Source: Leeuwenhoekiella polynyae
GTDB taxonomy: Bacteria; Bacteroidota; Bacteroidia; Flavobacteriales; Flavobacteriaceae
Reading direction: 5' to 3'
Length of the DNA stretch: 64,000 nucleotides
Assembly (NCBI RefSeq): GCF_004104075.1
Contig: NZ_QOVK01000016.1
Coordinates: 1-64,000, forward strand
Shown here: positions 1-8,332 of the stretch, piece by piece
Layout: every line of letters starts with the position of its first letter
Position numbering within the stretch: the first letter of the stretch is position 1
Program-made: the position numbers and the translations under genes
The notes under the pieces: model-generated
What the model saw: only the letters and a program-made list of their open reading frames with translations
Told to the model about the DNA's origin: nothing
Databases searched by the model: none

Positions 1-163
1 TTGGACAACCTGAAGCTTAAAAGAAAGCGAGTAGTCTTTTTGGGTTCTTTTTGCATAACCACTCTTTGAGGGTGTTTTCATTACACTAAGGTTTTAGTGT
101 ATCGCTATTTCAGGACGGGACATTATAATAATAAAAAAGCCCGATCATTTGATCGGGCTTTTT
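1..163 (+). ncRNA. candidate structured RNA, possibly 6S-like (may begin before the window)
   Basis: No reading frame explains this stretch, yet it folds as a nested rod. CCTGAA (9-14) pairs with TTCAGG (109-114), AGCGA (26-30) with TCGCT (102-106), CACTC (60-64) with GGGTG (70-74), and TACACTAA (82-89) with TTAGTGTA (94-101) across a GGTT tetraloop. A strong intrinsic terminator follows at 134-163. A long imperfect hairpin ending in a terminator resembles 6S RNA; a flavobacterial 6S class (6S-Flavo) has been described, but I cannot confirm membership by eye. The 5' end may lie outside the window. Alternatives are another small RNA or the 3' end of a longer RNA gene; it does not look like the end of tmRNA or RNase P RNA. 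Confidence 0.42.
134..163. terminator. bidirectional intrinsic terminator
   Basis: A perfect 13-bp stem (134-146 with 151-163), GC-rich in its core, with a four-base ATTT loop and A/T tracts on both sides. It can end the plus-strand RNA and the minus-strand SPOR gene that converge on it. Confidence 0.85.
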
Positions 164-187
164 ATTTACTGTTCTTTTTTGTTGCTT

Positions 188-574
188 CTAACGTTCTGGT
201 TTCATTACAAAAGCGTTTGGGAAGTTTTTTTGAATCTGTAGAAGCGCTTGGTCTGCTTCAAGGCGGTTTCTGAAGTTTCCTACCCAGACTTTGTAGTTGG
301 GACTTTCATAAACGATTTTAGGCTTCCATTCGGGATACTGAGAAGTGTACTTGCTGTGTATCTTGTTTGCTTCGGTAATATTGCCATAAAATAGCTGAAT
401 TTTATAGCGATCTGTCAATTCGTCATTAACAGTCATTTCAGACTTAAGTCTCAGTAATTCAGTTAGTCTGTCATCTTGAATAATACGTGAGTTTGCTGAT
501 TGACTGTATGTTGAGGTTGTTAAAAATCCACCAAAAAGGCATGATATAGTAAGCTTTATAAGGGTTCTTTTCAT
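188..574 (-). CDS. secreted SPOR-domain protein
   Basis: A 128-residue protein with an N-terminal signal peptide (about residues 1-24, ending TYSQS) and one SPOR-type domain (about 57-126), recognised by the pattern YKIQLFYGN, then YKVWVGNFRNRLEAD and a final FPNAFVMKP. SPOR domains bind denuded glycan strands of peptidoglycan, so a periplasmic, wall-associated role is likely. It is a single-domain protein with no enzyme module, and its partner is unknown. It stands alone, divergent from the actA operon, with a TACTTTTG box upstream and the shared terminator downstream. Family assignment is good; the cellular role is inferred. Confidence 0.75.
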   Translation of the reverse strand: MKRTLIKLTISCLFGGFLTTSTYSQSANSRIIQDDRLTELLRLKSEMTVNDELTDRYKIQLFYGNITEANKIHSKYTSQYPEWKPKIVYESPNYKVWVGNFRNRLEADQALLQIQKNFPNAFVMKPER

Positions 575-591
575 AAGAAAAAATGTTTAAG

Positions 592-599
592 CAAAAGTA
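592..599 (-). promoter_or_regulatory. Bacteroidota -7 element for the SPOR gene
   Basis: TACTTTTG on the minus strand matches TAnnTTTG and lies 18 bases before the ATG. No convincing -33 TTG sits at the usual spacing. Confidence 0.45.
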
Positions 600-697
600 A
601 AAGTTATAACTCAAAATGCGTGCTTTTTATTATTTAGAACTTATATAAATTACCTTTTAACGCTTTACTAACACTTCAAAAATCCACTTCTAAGTCT

Positions 698-705
698 TAC
701 TTTTG
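698..705 (+). promoter_or_regulatory. Bacteroidota -7 element for the act/cox operon
   Basis: TACTTTTG matches TAnnTTTG, 90 bases before the actA start. The -33 half is not clear. It is the best candidate for the operon that runs to coxA. Confidence 0.4.
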
Positions 706-794
706 CCATCAAATTTGTCGGCATTATTTCTAGTTTGTAGATGCTTTTAATCACTCAGATTGGTGCCGCGCTAAGATGACAATTCTATCATACT

Positions 795-2138
795 ATGAAA
801 CAGGGTAAATACCTTAATTCAGCTTCTCGATTTTCTTTAATCACTTTAGCATTATTGCTTTCTTTTTCATCAATTGTGTTTGCTCAAGATGCAACAACTG
901 ATGAAGGTGCTGCTGAGTCAGAAACCACAGCTGCTGCTCAGGGTGGTGATGCTGCTGCCGGAAAGGCTTTGTTTAACGCTAACTGTGCTGCGTGTCATAA
1001 ATTATACAGTCGTGCAACTGGGCCGGCTTTGTATGATGTTACTGAACGTCGCGACAGAGATTGGTTATATCGATGGATCAAAAACAATAAAGAGTTGAGA
1101 GATTCAGGAGATCCTGAGGCTATAGCTATTTATGAAGAGTATGGTGGGACTGCGATGAACTTGTTTCCGCAATTGACTAATGCTGATATTGATGATATCT
1201 TAGCGTATACTGATACTCCTAAACCAGAGCCTGTTGCTCCTGCTAATGCATCTGGAGGTGCCGGTCAAGGTGGAGGCGGTGGAGTTTCAAGCACGATCAT
1301 ACTGGCTATTCTTGCTGTTGTGTTGGTGATGCTTGTGGCAGTGCTGTTTCTTGTGAATAATACGCTTAGAAAGTTTGCGGTAGCGCAAGGTGTTGAGCTT
1401 CCTGTTAAAGAATCTCGCAAGCCAATCTGGAAAGCGTTTGTTGAAAATCAATTCCTTGTTTTAGTTTCTGTGATTGTTCTTTTATTAGGTGGAGCTTATT
1501 TCGCTTACGGATGGATGATGCAGGTGGGTGTTGATCAGGGTTATCAGCCAATTCAGCCAATTCATTATTCGCATAGAATTCACGCAGGTGATAATCAGAT
1601 TGAGTGTAAGTATTGTCACTCTTCTGCTAGAACTAGTAAAACTTCAGGTATACCTTCTCTTAATGTTTGTATGAATTGTCATAAGAGTATTAGTGAGGTT
1701 GCAGATCAAACTTCAGAATTTAGTTCTGTTACTGAAGATTACTCAAAAGAATTCTACGATAAGGAGATTCAGAAATTATATAAAGCAACAGGATGGGATC
1801 CTGCAACTCAATCTTATTCTGGGGAAACTCAGGCGGTAGAATGGGTGCGAATTCATAAGCTTCCTGACTTTGCATATTTTAATCACTCTCAGCACGTGAG
1901 TGTAGCGGGTGTGCAGTGTCAAACGTGTCACGGTCCTGTTGAGGAGATGGAAATTATGTATCAAAATGCTCCATTGACGATGGGGTGGTGTATTAACTGT
2001 CACCGTGAGACTAACGTAAAAATGGATGGTAATCCGTATTACGAGAAAATTCACGAAGAGCTTTCTAAGAAGTATGGAGTTGAGCAATTGACTGCGGCTC
2101 AAATGGGAGGACTTGAGTGTGGTAAGTGTCACTATTAA
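795..2138 (+). CDS. actA: alternative complex III subunit ActA, six-heme cytochrome c
   Basis: Electron-transfer subunit of the quinol:cytochrome c oxidoreductase. A signal peptide (1-30) precedes a single-heme cytochrome c domain (CAACH at 64-68, probable axial Met121), a Gly-rich linker (153-163), two membrane helices (about 166-187 and 218-240), and a periplasmic five-heme domain with CxxCH at 271-275, 292-296, 375-379, 399-403 and 442-446. The last motif ends one residue before the C-terminus. The pentaheme part is the classic ActA; the N-terminal monoheme domain adds a sixth site, probably for passing electrons on to the oxidase. It is the first gene of actABCDEF-coxBA. Confidence 0.93.
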   Translation: MKQGKYLNSASRFSLITLALLLSFSSIVFAQDATTDEGAAESETTAAAQGGDAAAGKALFNANCAACHKLYSRATGPALYDVTERRDRDWLYRWIKNNKELRDSGDPEAIAIYEEYGGTAMNLFPQLTNADIDDILAYTDTPKPEPVAPANASGGAGQGGGGGVSSTIILAILAVVLVMLVAVLFLVNNTLRKFAVAQGVELPVKESRKPIWKAFVENQFLVLVSVIVLLLGGAYFAYGWMMQVGVDQGYQPIQPIHYSHRIHAGDNQIECKYCHSSARTSKTSGIPSLNVCMNCHKSISEVADQTSEFSSVTEDYSKEFYDKEIQKLYKATGWDPATQSYSGETQAVEWVRIHKLPDFAYFNHSQHVSVAGVQCQTCHGPVEEMEIMYQNAPLTMGWCINCHRETNVKMDGNPYYEKIHEELSKKYGVEQLTAAQMGGLECGKCHY

Positions 2139-2197
2139 TAGAGTTTAAGAATACGTGTAGTCTAACTCGCGTTCCAAAATAAATAACAATAGATTTT

Positions 2198-5100
2198 ATG
2201 TCATCAAACAAGAAATACTGGAAAAGTGTTGAGGAGCTAAATGAAAATAGCTCTATTGTTGAGGCGCTTAAACAGAATGAGTTTGCGCAAGAGATTCCGA
2301 TGGATGAATTTCTTGGCGATAAAGATTCGTTAGATGCTTCATCTACTACGCGTCGTGATTTCTTAAAGTATGTAGGTTTTTCTACTGCTGCCGCAACACT
2401 TGCTGCGTGTGAAGGGCCTGTGAATAAATCAATTCCTTACGTGGTTGCTCCAGAGCGTATTACTCCTGGTAAAGCAGATTATTATGCTACAACAATGGCA
2501 GATGGTTTTGATTTTGCGAGTGTTTTGGTAAAAACACGTGAAGGAAGACCTATTAAAATTGAAAATAACAAACTTGCAGCTTCTTTAGGGGGTAATAATG
2601 CAAGGGTTCATGCTTCTGTATTGTCAATGTACGATACTAAGCGTTTACAAGGGCCTAAAATTGATGGTGCTGATGCTTCTTGGGAAGAATTAGATAGTCA
2701 GTTGGGTGATAAATTAAATAATTTAGGAGGTAAGAGTATTGTGTTGTTAACGCAGACTTTTGCTAGTCCTTCAACTTCAAAATTGATTTCTGAATTTAGC
2801 GCAGCTTATCCAAATGTTAAACATGTGGTTTATGATGCGATTTCAGAAACTGATGCTTTGGATGCTTTTGAAAGTAAGTATGGAATGCGTGCATTGCCAG
2901 ATTATGATTTTTCTGAAGCTGAAGTAATCATCTCTGTAGGTGCTGATATTCTTGGTGACTGGCAAGGTGGTGGTTTCGGGCCAAGCTATTCAAGAAGCCG
3001 TGTTCCAAAGAATGGTAAAATGTCACGTCACGTTCAGTTTGAGGCAAATATGACATTATCTGGTGCAAATGCAGATAAGAGAGTGCCGATGACGCCTAGC
3101 GAACAGAAGAAGGCCGTTGCTGCAATACAAAGCATTGTTGCTGGAGGTAATTCTAATACAGGTCTTTCTCCAGAGCTTGATGAGGCGGTAAAGAGTGCTG
3201 CAAAGCAGTTAAAAAATGCCGGAAGTAAAGGTGTTTTTGTTACCGGTGTGCAAGATGTGAATGCTCAGACTGTTGCACTTTCAATAAATGAGACTTTAGG
3301 TAGTTCTATTATTGATACGCAAGCCCCAAAAATGACTCGTGAAGGTGATGCTCAGGCAGTTCAGCAACTGGTTCAGGATATGAATGCTGGTGCTGTGGGG
3401 GCGATTCTTATTGCTGGTGTTAATCCTGCTTATAGTTTACCAAATGTTGAAGAGTTTAAAACTGGTTTAGAAAAGGTTGATGTGAAGATTTCTTTCAATA
3501 TGAAAGAAGATGAGACTGGTTTGTTGTGTAATTATTTGGCTCCTGCTCCTCATTATTTAGAATCTTGGGGTGATGTGGAAATAAAAAAAGGTCAGATCTG
3601 TTTAACTCAGCCTACAATTAGACCGTTGTTTAATACGAGACAATTTCAAGACACTTTGTTGGCTTGGGTTGGTCAAGATGTGAAATATTACGATTATCTT
3701 AAAAATAACTGGAGTAATACTTCTGTAAGTTGGAATCAAGCTTTACATGATGGTTTTGTTGCTGGTACTGTAGAGGCATCAACAGGAGAGGAAACTTCAG
3801 AGATGTCTAGTTCTTCTGAAAATGGAGCTATTTCTTTAGCAAGTGCTTTAGCTGCATTAAATCAAGATGGTGGTGCTTCTGGTTATGAATTGACTCTGTA
3901 TTCTAGTACGGGTCTTGGTGATGGTCAGCAAGCGAATAATCCTTGGTTGCAGGAATTTCCAGATCCTATCACCAGAACTTCTTGGGATAACTATTTGACT
4001 ATGTCAAAAATTGATGCTGATAAGTTAGGTGTTGAGAATGAGATTACATCTAAAGGTGCTCTAAATGGTAGCTATGTTAATGTTACTTTAGATGGTGTTA
4101 CTTTAGAAAATGTACCGGTTTACATTCAGCCTGGTCAAGCTCCTGGTTCGGTTGGTTTGGCTTTGGGTTATGGTAAAAAAGCAGCTGTACAAGAAGAAAT
4201 GCAGGTAGGTGTTAATGCTTACCCATTATATAAAGAATTTAATGCTACTCAATCTATTCAGATTGAGAAGGCTAGCGGGTGGCATGAGTTTGCTTGTGTT
4301 CAGATGCAAAATACAATGGCTGGTCGTGCGGATGATATTGTTCGTGAAACTACTTTAGAGATTTTTAATACTAAAGATATTCACGCTTGGAATCCGGTAG
4401 GAGAAGTTGATTACAATCATTCTGAGATTTCTGTTCGTGATAAGAATGCGGACATTTGGGAGTCTTTTGATGACACCATGGGGCCTCATTTTAATCTTTC
4501 TATTGACTTGAATGCTTGTACTGGTTGTGGTGCTTGTGTTATTGCTTGTCACGCAGAAAACAATGTTCCTGTAGTGGGTAAACAAGAGGTTAGAAACTTT
4601 AGAGATATGCACTGGTTGCGTATAGATCGTTACTATTCTTCTGCTGATACTTTTGAAGAGGAAACTAAAGCTCTTGAGGAGCTTCCGGCTTTCGATAGCT
4701 ATTCTGTTGTTGAGAAGCAATCTTACGACAATCCAGAGGTTGCATTTCAGCCTGTAATGTGTCAGCATTGTAATCACGCTCCTTGTGAAACTGTTTGCCC
4801 GGTTGCTGCAATTGGTCACGGTAGACAGGGTCAAAACCAAATGACTTATAACCGCTGTGTAGGTACCCGTTACTGTGCGAATAACTGTCCTTATAAAGTA
4901 CGTCGATTCAACTGGTTCTTGTATAGTGAGAATGATGAGTTTGATTATAATATGAACAATGACTTAGGTCGTATGGTTCTTAATCCAGACGTGACTGTAC
5001 GTTCTCGTGGTGTGATGGAGAAATGTTCTTTTTGTATTCAAATGACTCAGAAGACTATTCTTGATGCTAAACGTGAGGGTAGAGCTGTTGAGGATGGTGA

Positions 5101-5284
5101 GTTTGCAACTGCTTGTAGTAACGCTTGTGATAATGGTGCTATTAAGTTTGGAGATGTAAACATGGAAGATTCTGAAATTGTAGCGTTGAAAAACGATAAA
5201 CGTAAGTATTATTTACTGGAAGATATAGGTGTGAAGCCTAATGTATTCTACCATGTAAAAGTTAAGAATACTGCTGAAGCTTAA
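2198..5284 (+). CDS. actB: alternative complex III subunit ActB, molybdopterin-oxidoreductase-like iron-sulfur protein
   Basis: Large periplasmic subunit, 1028 residues. A 50-residue extension precedes a Tat-type signal (RRDFLK from residue 52) followed by LAAC (68-71), a possible lipobox. The middle is related to molybdopterin oxidoreductase catalytic subunits, although ActB members of studied complexes carry no molybdenum cofactor. The C-terminal ferredoxin-like part starts with Cys774, Cys777, Cys780 and Cys784 (CTGCGAC...C) and continues with CQHCNHAPCETVC, CVGTRYCANNC and CSFC...CSNAC groups, enough for several Fe-S clusters. It lies 59 bp after actA. Electrons from quinol are thought to pass through these clusters and the ActA/ActE hemes. 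Confidence 0.93.
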   Translation: MSSNKKYWKSVEELNENSSIVEALKQNEFAQEIPMDEFLGDKDSLDASSTTRRDFLKYVGFSTAAATLAACEGPVNKSIPYVVAPERITPGKADYYATTMADGFDFASVLVKTREGRPIKIENNKLAASLGGNNARVHASVLSMYDTKRLQGPKIDGADASWEELDSQLGDKLNNLGGKSIVLLTQTFASPSTSKLISEFSAAYPNVKHVVYDAISETDALDAFESKYGMRALPDYDFSEAEVIISVGADILGDWQGGGFGPSYSRSRVPKNGKMSRHVQFEANMTLSGANADKRVPMTPSEQKKAVAAIQSIVAGGNSNTGLSPELDEAVKSAAKQLKNAGSKGVFVTGVQDVNAQTVALSINETLGSSIIDTQAPKMTREGDAQAVQQLVQDMNAGAVGAILIAGVNPAYSLPNVEEFKTGLEKVDVKISFNMKEDETGLLCNYLAPAPHYLESWGDVEIKKGQICLTQPTIRPLFNTRQFQDTLLAWVGQDVKYYDYLKNNWSNTSVSWNQALHDGFVAGTVEASTGEETSEMSSSSENGAISLASALAALNQDGGASGYELTLYSSTGLGDGQQANNPWLQEFPDPITRTSWDNYLTMSKIDADKLGVENEITSKGALNGSYVNVTLDGVTLENVPVYIQPGQAPGSVGLALGYGKKAAVQEEMQVGVNAYPLYKEFNATQSIQIEKASGWHEFACVQMQNTMAGRADDIVRETTLEIFNTKDIHAWNPVGEVDYNHSEISVRDKNADIWESFDDTMGPHFNLSIDLNACTGCGACVIACHAENNVPVVGKQEVRNFRDMHWLRIDRYYSSADTFEEETKALEELPAFDSYSVVEKQSYDNPEVAFQPVMCQHCNHAPCETVCPVAAIGHGRQGQNQMTYNRCVGTRYCANNCPYKVRRFNWFLYSENDEFDYNMNNDLGRMVLNPDVTVRSRGVMEKCSFCIQMTQKTILDAKREGRAVEDGEFATACSNACDNGAIKFGDVNMEDSEIVALKNDKRKYYLLEDIGVKPNVFYHVKVKNTAEA

Positions 5285-5316
5285 ATTTAGTTTAAAATAA
5301 ATATCAATATATTAAT

Positions 5317-7104
5317 ATGTCGTCACACTACGAAGCACCCATAAGAGAGCCTTTGATTCTTGGAGAGAAATCTTACCACGACATCAGCGTGGACGTAGGT
5401 GCTCCTATCTTAGGAAAGGCCAATAAATCTTGGTGGATTGTTTTTTCTATAGCGCTAATCGCATTCTTGTGGGGTCTTGGCTGTATTGTTTATACAGTGT
5501 CTACAGGTATTGGAGTATGGGGTCTTAACAAAACTATAGGCTGGGCCTGGGATATTACCAATTTCGTTTGGTGGGTAGGTATTGGTCACGCCGGTACACT
5601 TATTTCTGCGGTATTACTTTTATTCCGTCAAAAGTGGCGTATGGCAATTAACCGTTCTGCGGAAGCGATGACTATTTTTGCGGTTGTTCAAGCTGGTTTA
5701 TTTCCTATAATTCACATGGGACGTCCTTGGTTAGCATATTGGGTATTGCCTATTCCTAACCAATTTGGTTCACTTTGGGTGAACTTCAATTCACCTCTGC
5801 TCTGGGATGTATTTGCAATATCTACTTATCTTTCTGTGTCATTGGTTTTCTGGTGGACAGGTTTATTACCAGATTTTGCAATGATCAGAGACCGTACTAA
5901 GAGTCCTTTTCAACAAAAAATCTACGGAATATTAAGTTTCGGTTGGAGTGGGCGTGCAAAAGATTGGCAACGTTTTGAAGAAGTGTCATTAGTTCTTGCG
6001 GGTCTTGCAACACCGCTTGTACTTTCGGTGCATACTATTGTATCTTTTGACTTTGCGACTTCGGTGGTACCTGGATGGCATAGTACAATTTTCCCTCCGT
6101 ATTTTGTGGCGGGTGCAATTTTTTCAGGATTCGCAATGGTGCAGACCTTGCTTCTTGTTATGCGTAAGGTTGTCAATCTTGAAAATTATATAACAATCGT
6201 TCATATTGAATTTATGAACAAAGTAATCTTGCTTACCGGTGGTATTGTAACGGTTGCTTATTTGACTGAATATTTTATCGGATGGTATTCTGGTGTTCCT
6301 TATGAGAATTACACATACCTTTCTTTTGGTGCGGCAACTGGTCCTTACTGGTGGGCATTTTGGGCTCTTATTATTTGTAACCTTATTGTGCCACTTACAC
6401 TTTGGGTCAAGAAATGGAGGAGAAATATAGTTTGGACTTTCATCGTAGCTCTGGTCATCAATATAGGTATGTGGTTTGAGCGTTTTGATATCATTGTAAT
6501 CTGTTTGAGTAAAGACCGCTTGGCTTCATCTTGGTCAATGTTTCAGCCTACCTTTGTAGATATAGGTGTGTTTGTGGGGACAATAGGATTCTTCTTTGTA
6601 TTGTTCTTATTATATGCAAGAACATTCCCTGTAATTGCACAAGCAGAGGTTAAGAGTATTCTTAAGTCTTCTGGAGCACGTTATAAGAGAATAAGAGAAT
6701 CTGGTGAAGATTTGGCAGGTACGGCTGCAGATGCTCGTACTTCTAAATATGCTGAAAGAACAAGTTTAGCTTCAGCATCAAATGCTGCTGATACGTATCA
6801 TCAGTCTACTGTTCATGCAGATGCATTAGTTGATACCGAAGCTAAAAAATCTGAGATCGATTTAATGCTTGCTAAAATTGGTACTTATGATCCTGCAACA
6901 CAAACGGCAGATGATTTGAAAAAGATCAGTGGGGTAGGTCCAGTACTGGAGCAAAAACTACATCAGTTAGGTATTTATACCTACGATCAGGTGAGTAAAA
7001 TGACAAAAACAGAATATGACCTTCTAGATGAGATTATCGATGCGTTTCCTGGTAGAGCAGAGCGTGATGATTGGGCAGGTCAGGCACAAAATCTTAAACA
7101 ATAA
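5317..7104 (+). CDS. actC: alternative complex III subunit ActC, NrfD-like membrane subunit with helix-hairpin-helix tail
   Basis: Polysulfide reductase NrfD-family protein with about ten membrane helices over residues 35-440; in alternative complex III this subunit binds quinol. Membrane-embedded polar patches such as WWVGIGHAGTLISA and IHMGRPW fit the family. After the last helix comes a soluble extension with a low-complexity Ala/Ser linker and, at about 531-590, a helix-hairpin-helix-like module (LKKISGVGPVLEQKLHQLGI) of the kind usually found in DNA-binding or protein-protein contexts. Such a tail is not needed for quinol chemistry and is likely a docking element. actD starts two bases after the stop. 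Confidence 0.92.
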   Translation: MSSHYEAPIREPLILGEKSYHDISVDVGAPILGKANKSWWIVFSIALIAFLWGLGCIVYTVSTGIGVWGLNKTIGWAWDITNFVWWVGIGHAGTLISAVLLLFRQKWRMAINRSAEAMTIFAVVQAGLFPIIHMGRPWLAYWVLPIPNQFGSLWVNFNSPLLWDVFAISTYLSVSLVFWWTGLLPDFAMIRDRTKSPFQQKIYGILSFGWSGRAKDWQRFEEVSLVLAGLATPLVLSVHTIVSFDFATSVVPGWHSTIFPPYFVAGAIFSGFAMVQTLLLVMRKVVNLENYITIVHIEFMNKVILLTGGIVTVAYLTEYFIGWYSGVPYENYTYLSFGAATGPYWWAFWALIICNLIVPLTLWVKKWRRNIVWTFIVALVINIGMWFERFDIIVICLSKDRLASSWSMFQPTFVDIGVFVGTIGFFFVLFLLYARTFPVIAQAEVKSILKSSGARYKRIRESGEDLAGTAADARTSKYAERTSLASASNAADTYHQSTVHADALVDTEAKKSEIDLMLAKIGTYDPATQTADDLKKISGVGPVLEQKLHQLGIYTYDQVSKMTKTEYDLLDEIIDAFPGRAERDDWAGQAQNLKQ

Positions 7105-7106
7105 TT

Positions 7107-7646
7107 ATGGCATCAGGAAACGTATTACACGTGCTTTACAATGATGATGATATTCTCATGAAAGCGGTTAAAGAGTTGCGTTCTAAGCATTATAGAATTA
7201 TTGAGGTATACACACCTTTTCCGGTTCACGGATTAGATAAGGCAATGGGGCTTCCTCATACACGTCTTGCTATATGCTCGTTTATTTATGGACTTATAGG
7301 TCTTAGTGTGGCAACTTTGATGATGAACTTTATAATGATCGAAGACTGGCCAAGAAACATAGGTGGTAAGCCTAGTTTCTCTTATTTACAGAATATGCCT
7401 GCTTTTGTGCCAATTATGTTTGAATTGACTGTGTTTTTTGCAGCTCACTTGATGGTTATTACGTTCTATATGAGAAGTAGAATATGGCCTTTTAAAAAAG
7501 CTGAAAATCCTGATGTTAGAACAACAGATGATCATTTTCTAATTGAAGTAGATGCAGCTGATCACGATCTTGATACACTTTCTAAGTTTTTATACGATAC
7601 AGGTGCATCTGAGATAAGTCTAATTCATAATGAAGAACACGCTTAA
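7107..7646 (+). CDS. actD: alternative complex III subunit ActD (DUF3341)
   Basis: A 179-residue DUF3341 protein. A soluble N-terminal domain (1-55) contains the family pattern VYTPFPVHGLDKAMGL, followed by two membrane helices (about 58-80 and 105-126) and a short soluble C-terminal part. ActD is an accessory membrane subunit of alternative complex III without cofactors. It is tightly packed between actC (2 bp) and actE (3 bp), which implies coupled translation. Confidence 0.9.
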   Translation: MASGNVLHVLYNDDDILMKAVKELRSKHYRIIEVYTPFPVHGLDKAMGLPHTRLAICSFIYGLIGLSVATLMMNFIMIEDWPRNIGGKPSFSYLQNMPAFVPIMFELTVFFAAHLMVITFYMRSRIWPFKKAENPDVRTTDDHFLIEVDAADHDLDTLSKFLYDTGASEISLIHNEEHA

Positions 7647-7649
7647 CAA

Positions 7650-8309
7650 ATGAGAAATAGTATTCAAATATTAGGTTCATTGGTAATGCTGGTTTTAGTG
7701 GCCTCTTGTCAAGATAAAGACTATAGAAATTACCAGTACATGCCTAACATGTATGAAGAAGTAAGTTATGAGACTTATGGTAATTATGATGTATTCCCTA
7801 ACGGAATGGAAGCAATGCAACCTGCAGAAGGTAGTGTTTCTCGAGGTTGGATGCCTTATGGTTATGAAAATACTACGGAAGGTTATGAGGCAGCAAAAGC
7901 GAATCTTAAAAATCCCGTACCCTACACAGAAGATAATCTCAATAAAGGAAAAGCTCTTTATACTATTTACTGTGCAATTTGCCACGGTGATAAAGGTGAT
8001 GGAAAGGGAACATTAGCTAAGCGAGAAAAAGTTTTAGGTGTTCCTGCATATAATGATCAGGGTCGTGCTATTACAGAAGGAAGTGTATATCACGTTACTT
8101 ATTATGGTCTGAACACAATGGGGTCATATGCATCTCAAACTACGGAAGAAGAATTGTGGTTGATTAATCATTATGTTATTGATTTGAAAGATGCACTTGA
8201 CGGAAAACCTAAAAGAGCATTTGAAAATGCAGAATCTTCTGAAACAGTTGCTGCTGATGAGCCTGTTGAAGAGCATCAAATGACTGAAGAAGCGCAAACT
8301 GAAGAATAA
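7650..8309 (+). CDS. actE: alternative complex III subunit ActE, monoheme cytochrome c lipoprotein
   Basis: A lipoprotein signal with lipobox ending in Cys20 (VLVASC) precedes a Tyr-rich segment and one cytochrome c domain with CAICH at 108-112; a Met in GLNTMGS is the likely sixth ligand. An acidic Glu-rich tail follows residue 190. In alternative complex III ActE is the single-heme subunit on the periplasmic face that can relay electrons to the oxidase. It lies three bases after actD and is followed by actF. Confidence 0.92.
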   Translation: MRNSIQILGSLVMLVLVASCQDKDYRNYQYMPNMYEEVSYETYGNYDVFPNGMEAMQPAEGSVSRGWMPYGYENTTEGYEAAKANLKNPVPYTEDNLNKGKALYTIYCAICHGDKGDGKGTLAKREKVLGVPAYNDQGRAITEGSVYHVTYYGLNTMGSYASQTTEEELWLINHYVIDLKDALDGKPKRAFENAESSETVAADEPVEEHQMTEEAQTEE

Positions 8310-8332
8310 TAAAGGCAGGATATTTCAAAATT

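Noticed and set aside
4355-4840. A 161-residue minus-strand open frame inside actB
   Set aside because: It overlaps conserved iron-sulfur motifs of ActB on the other strand and has no start context or family features.
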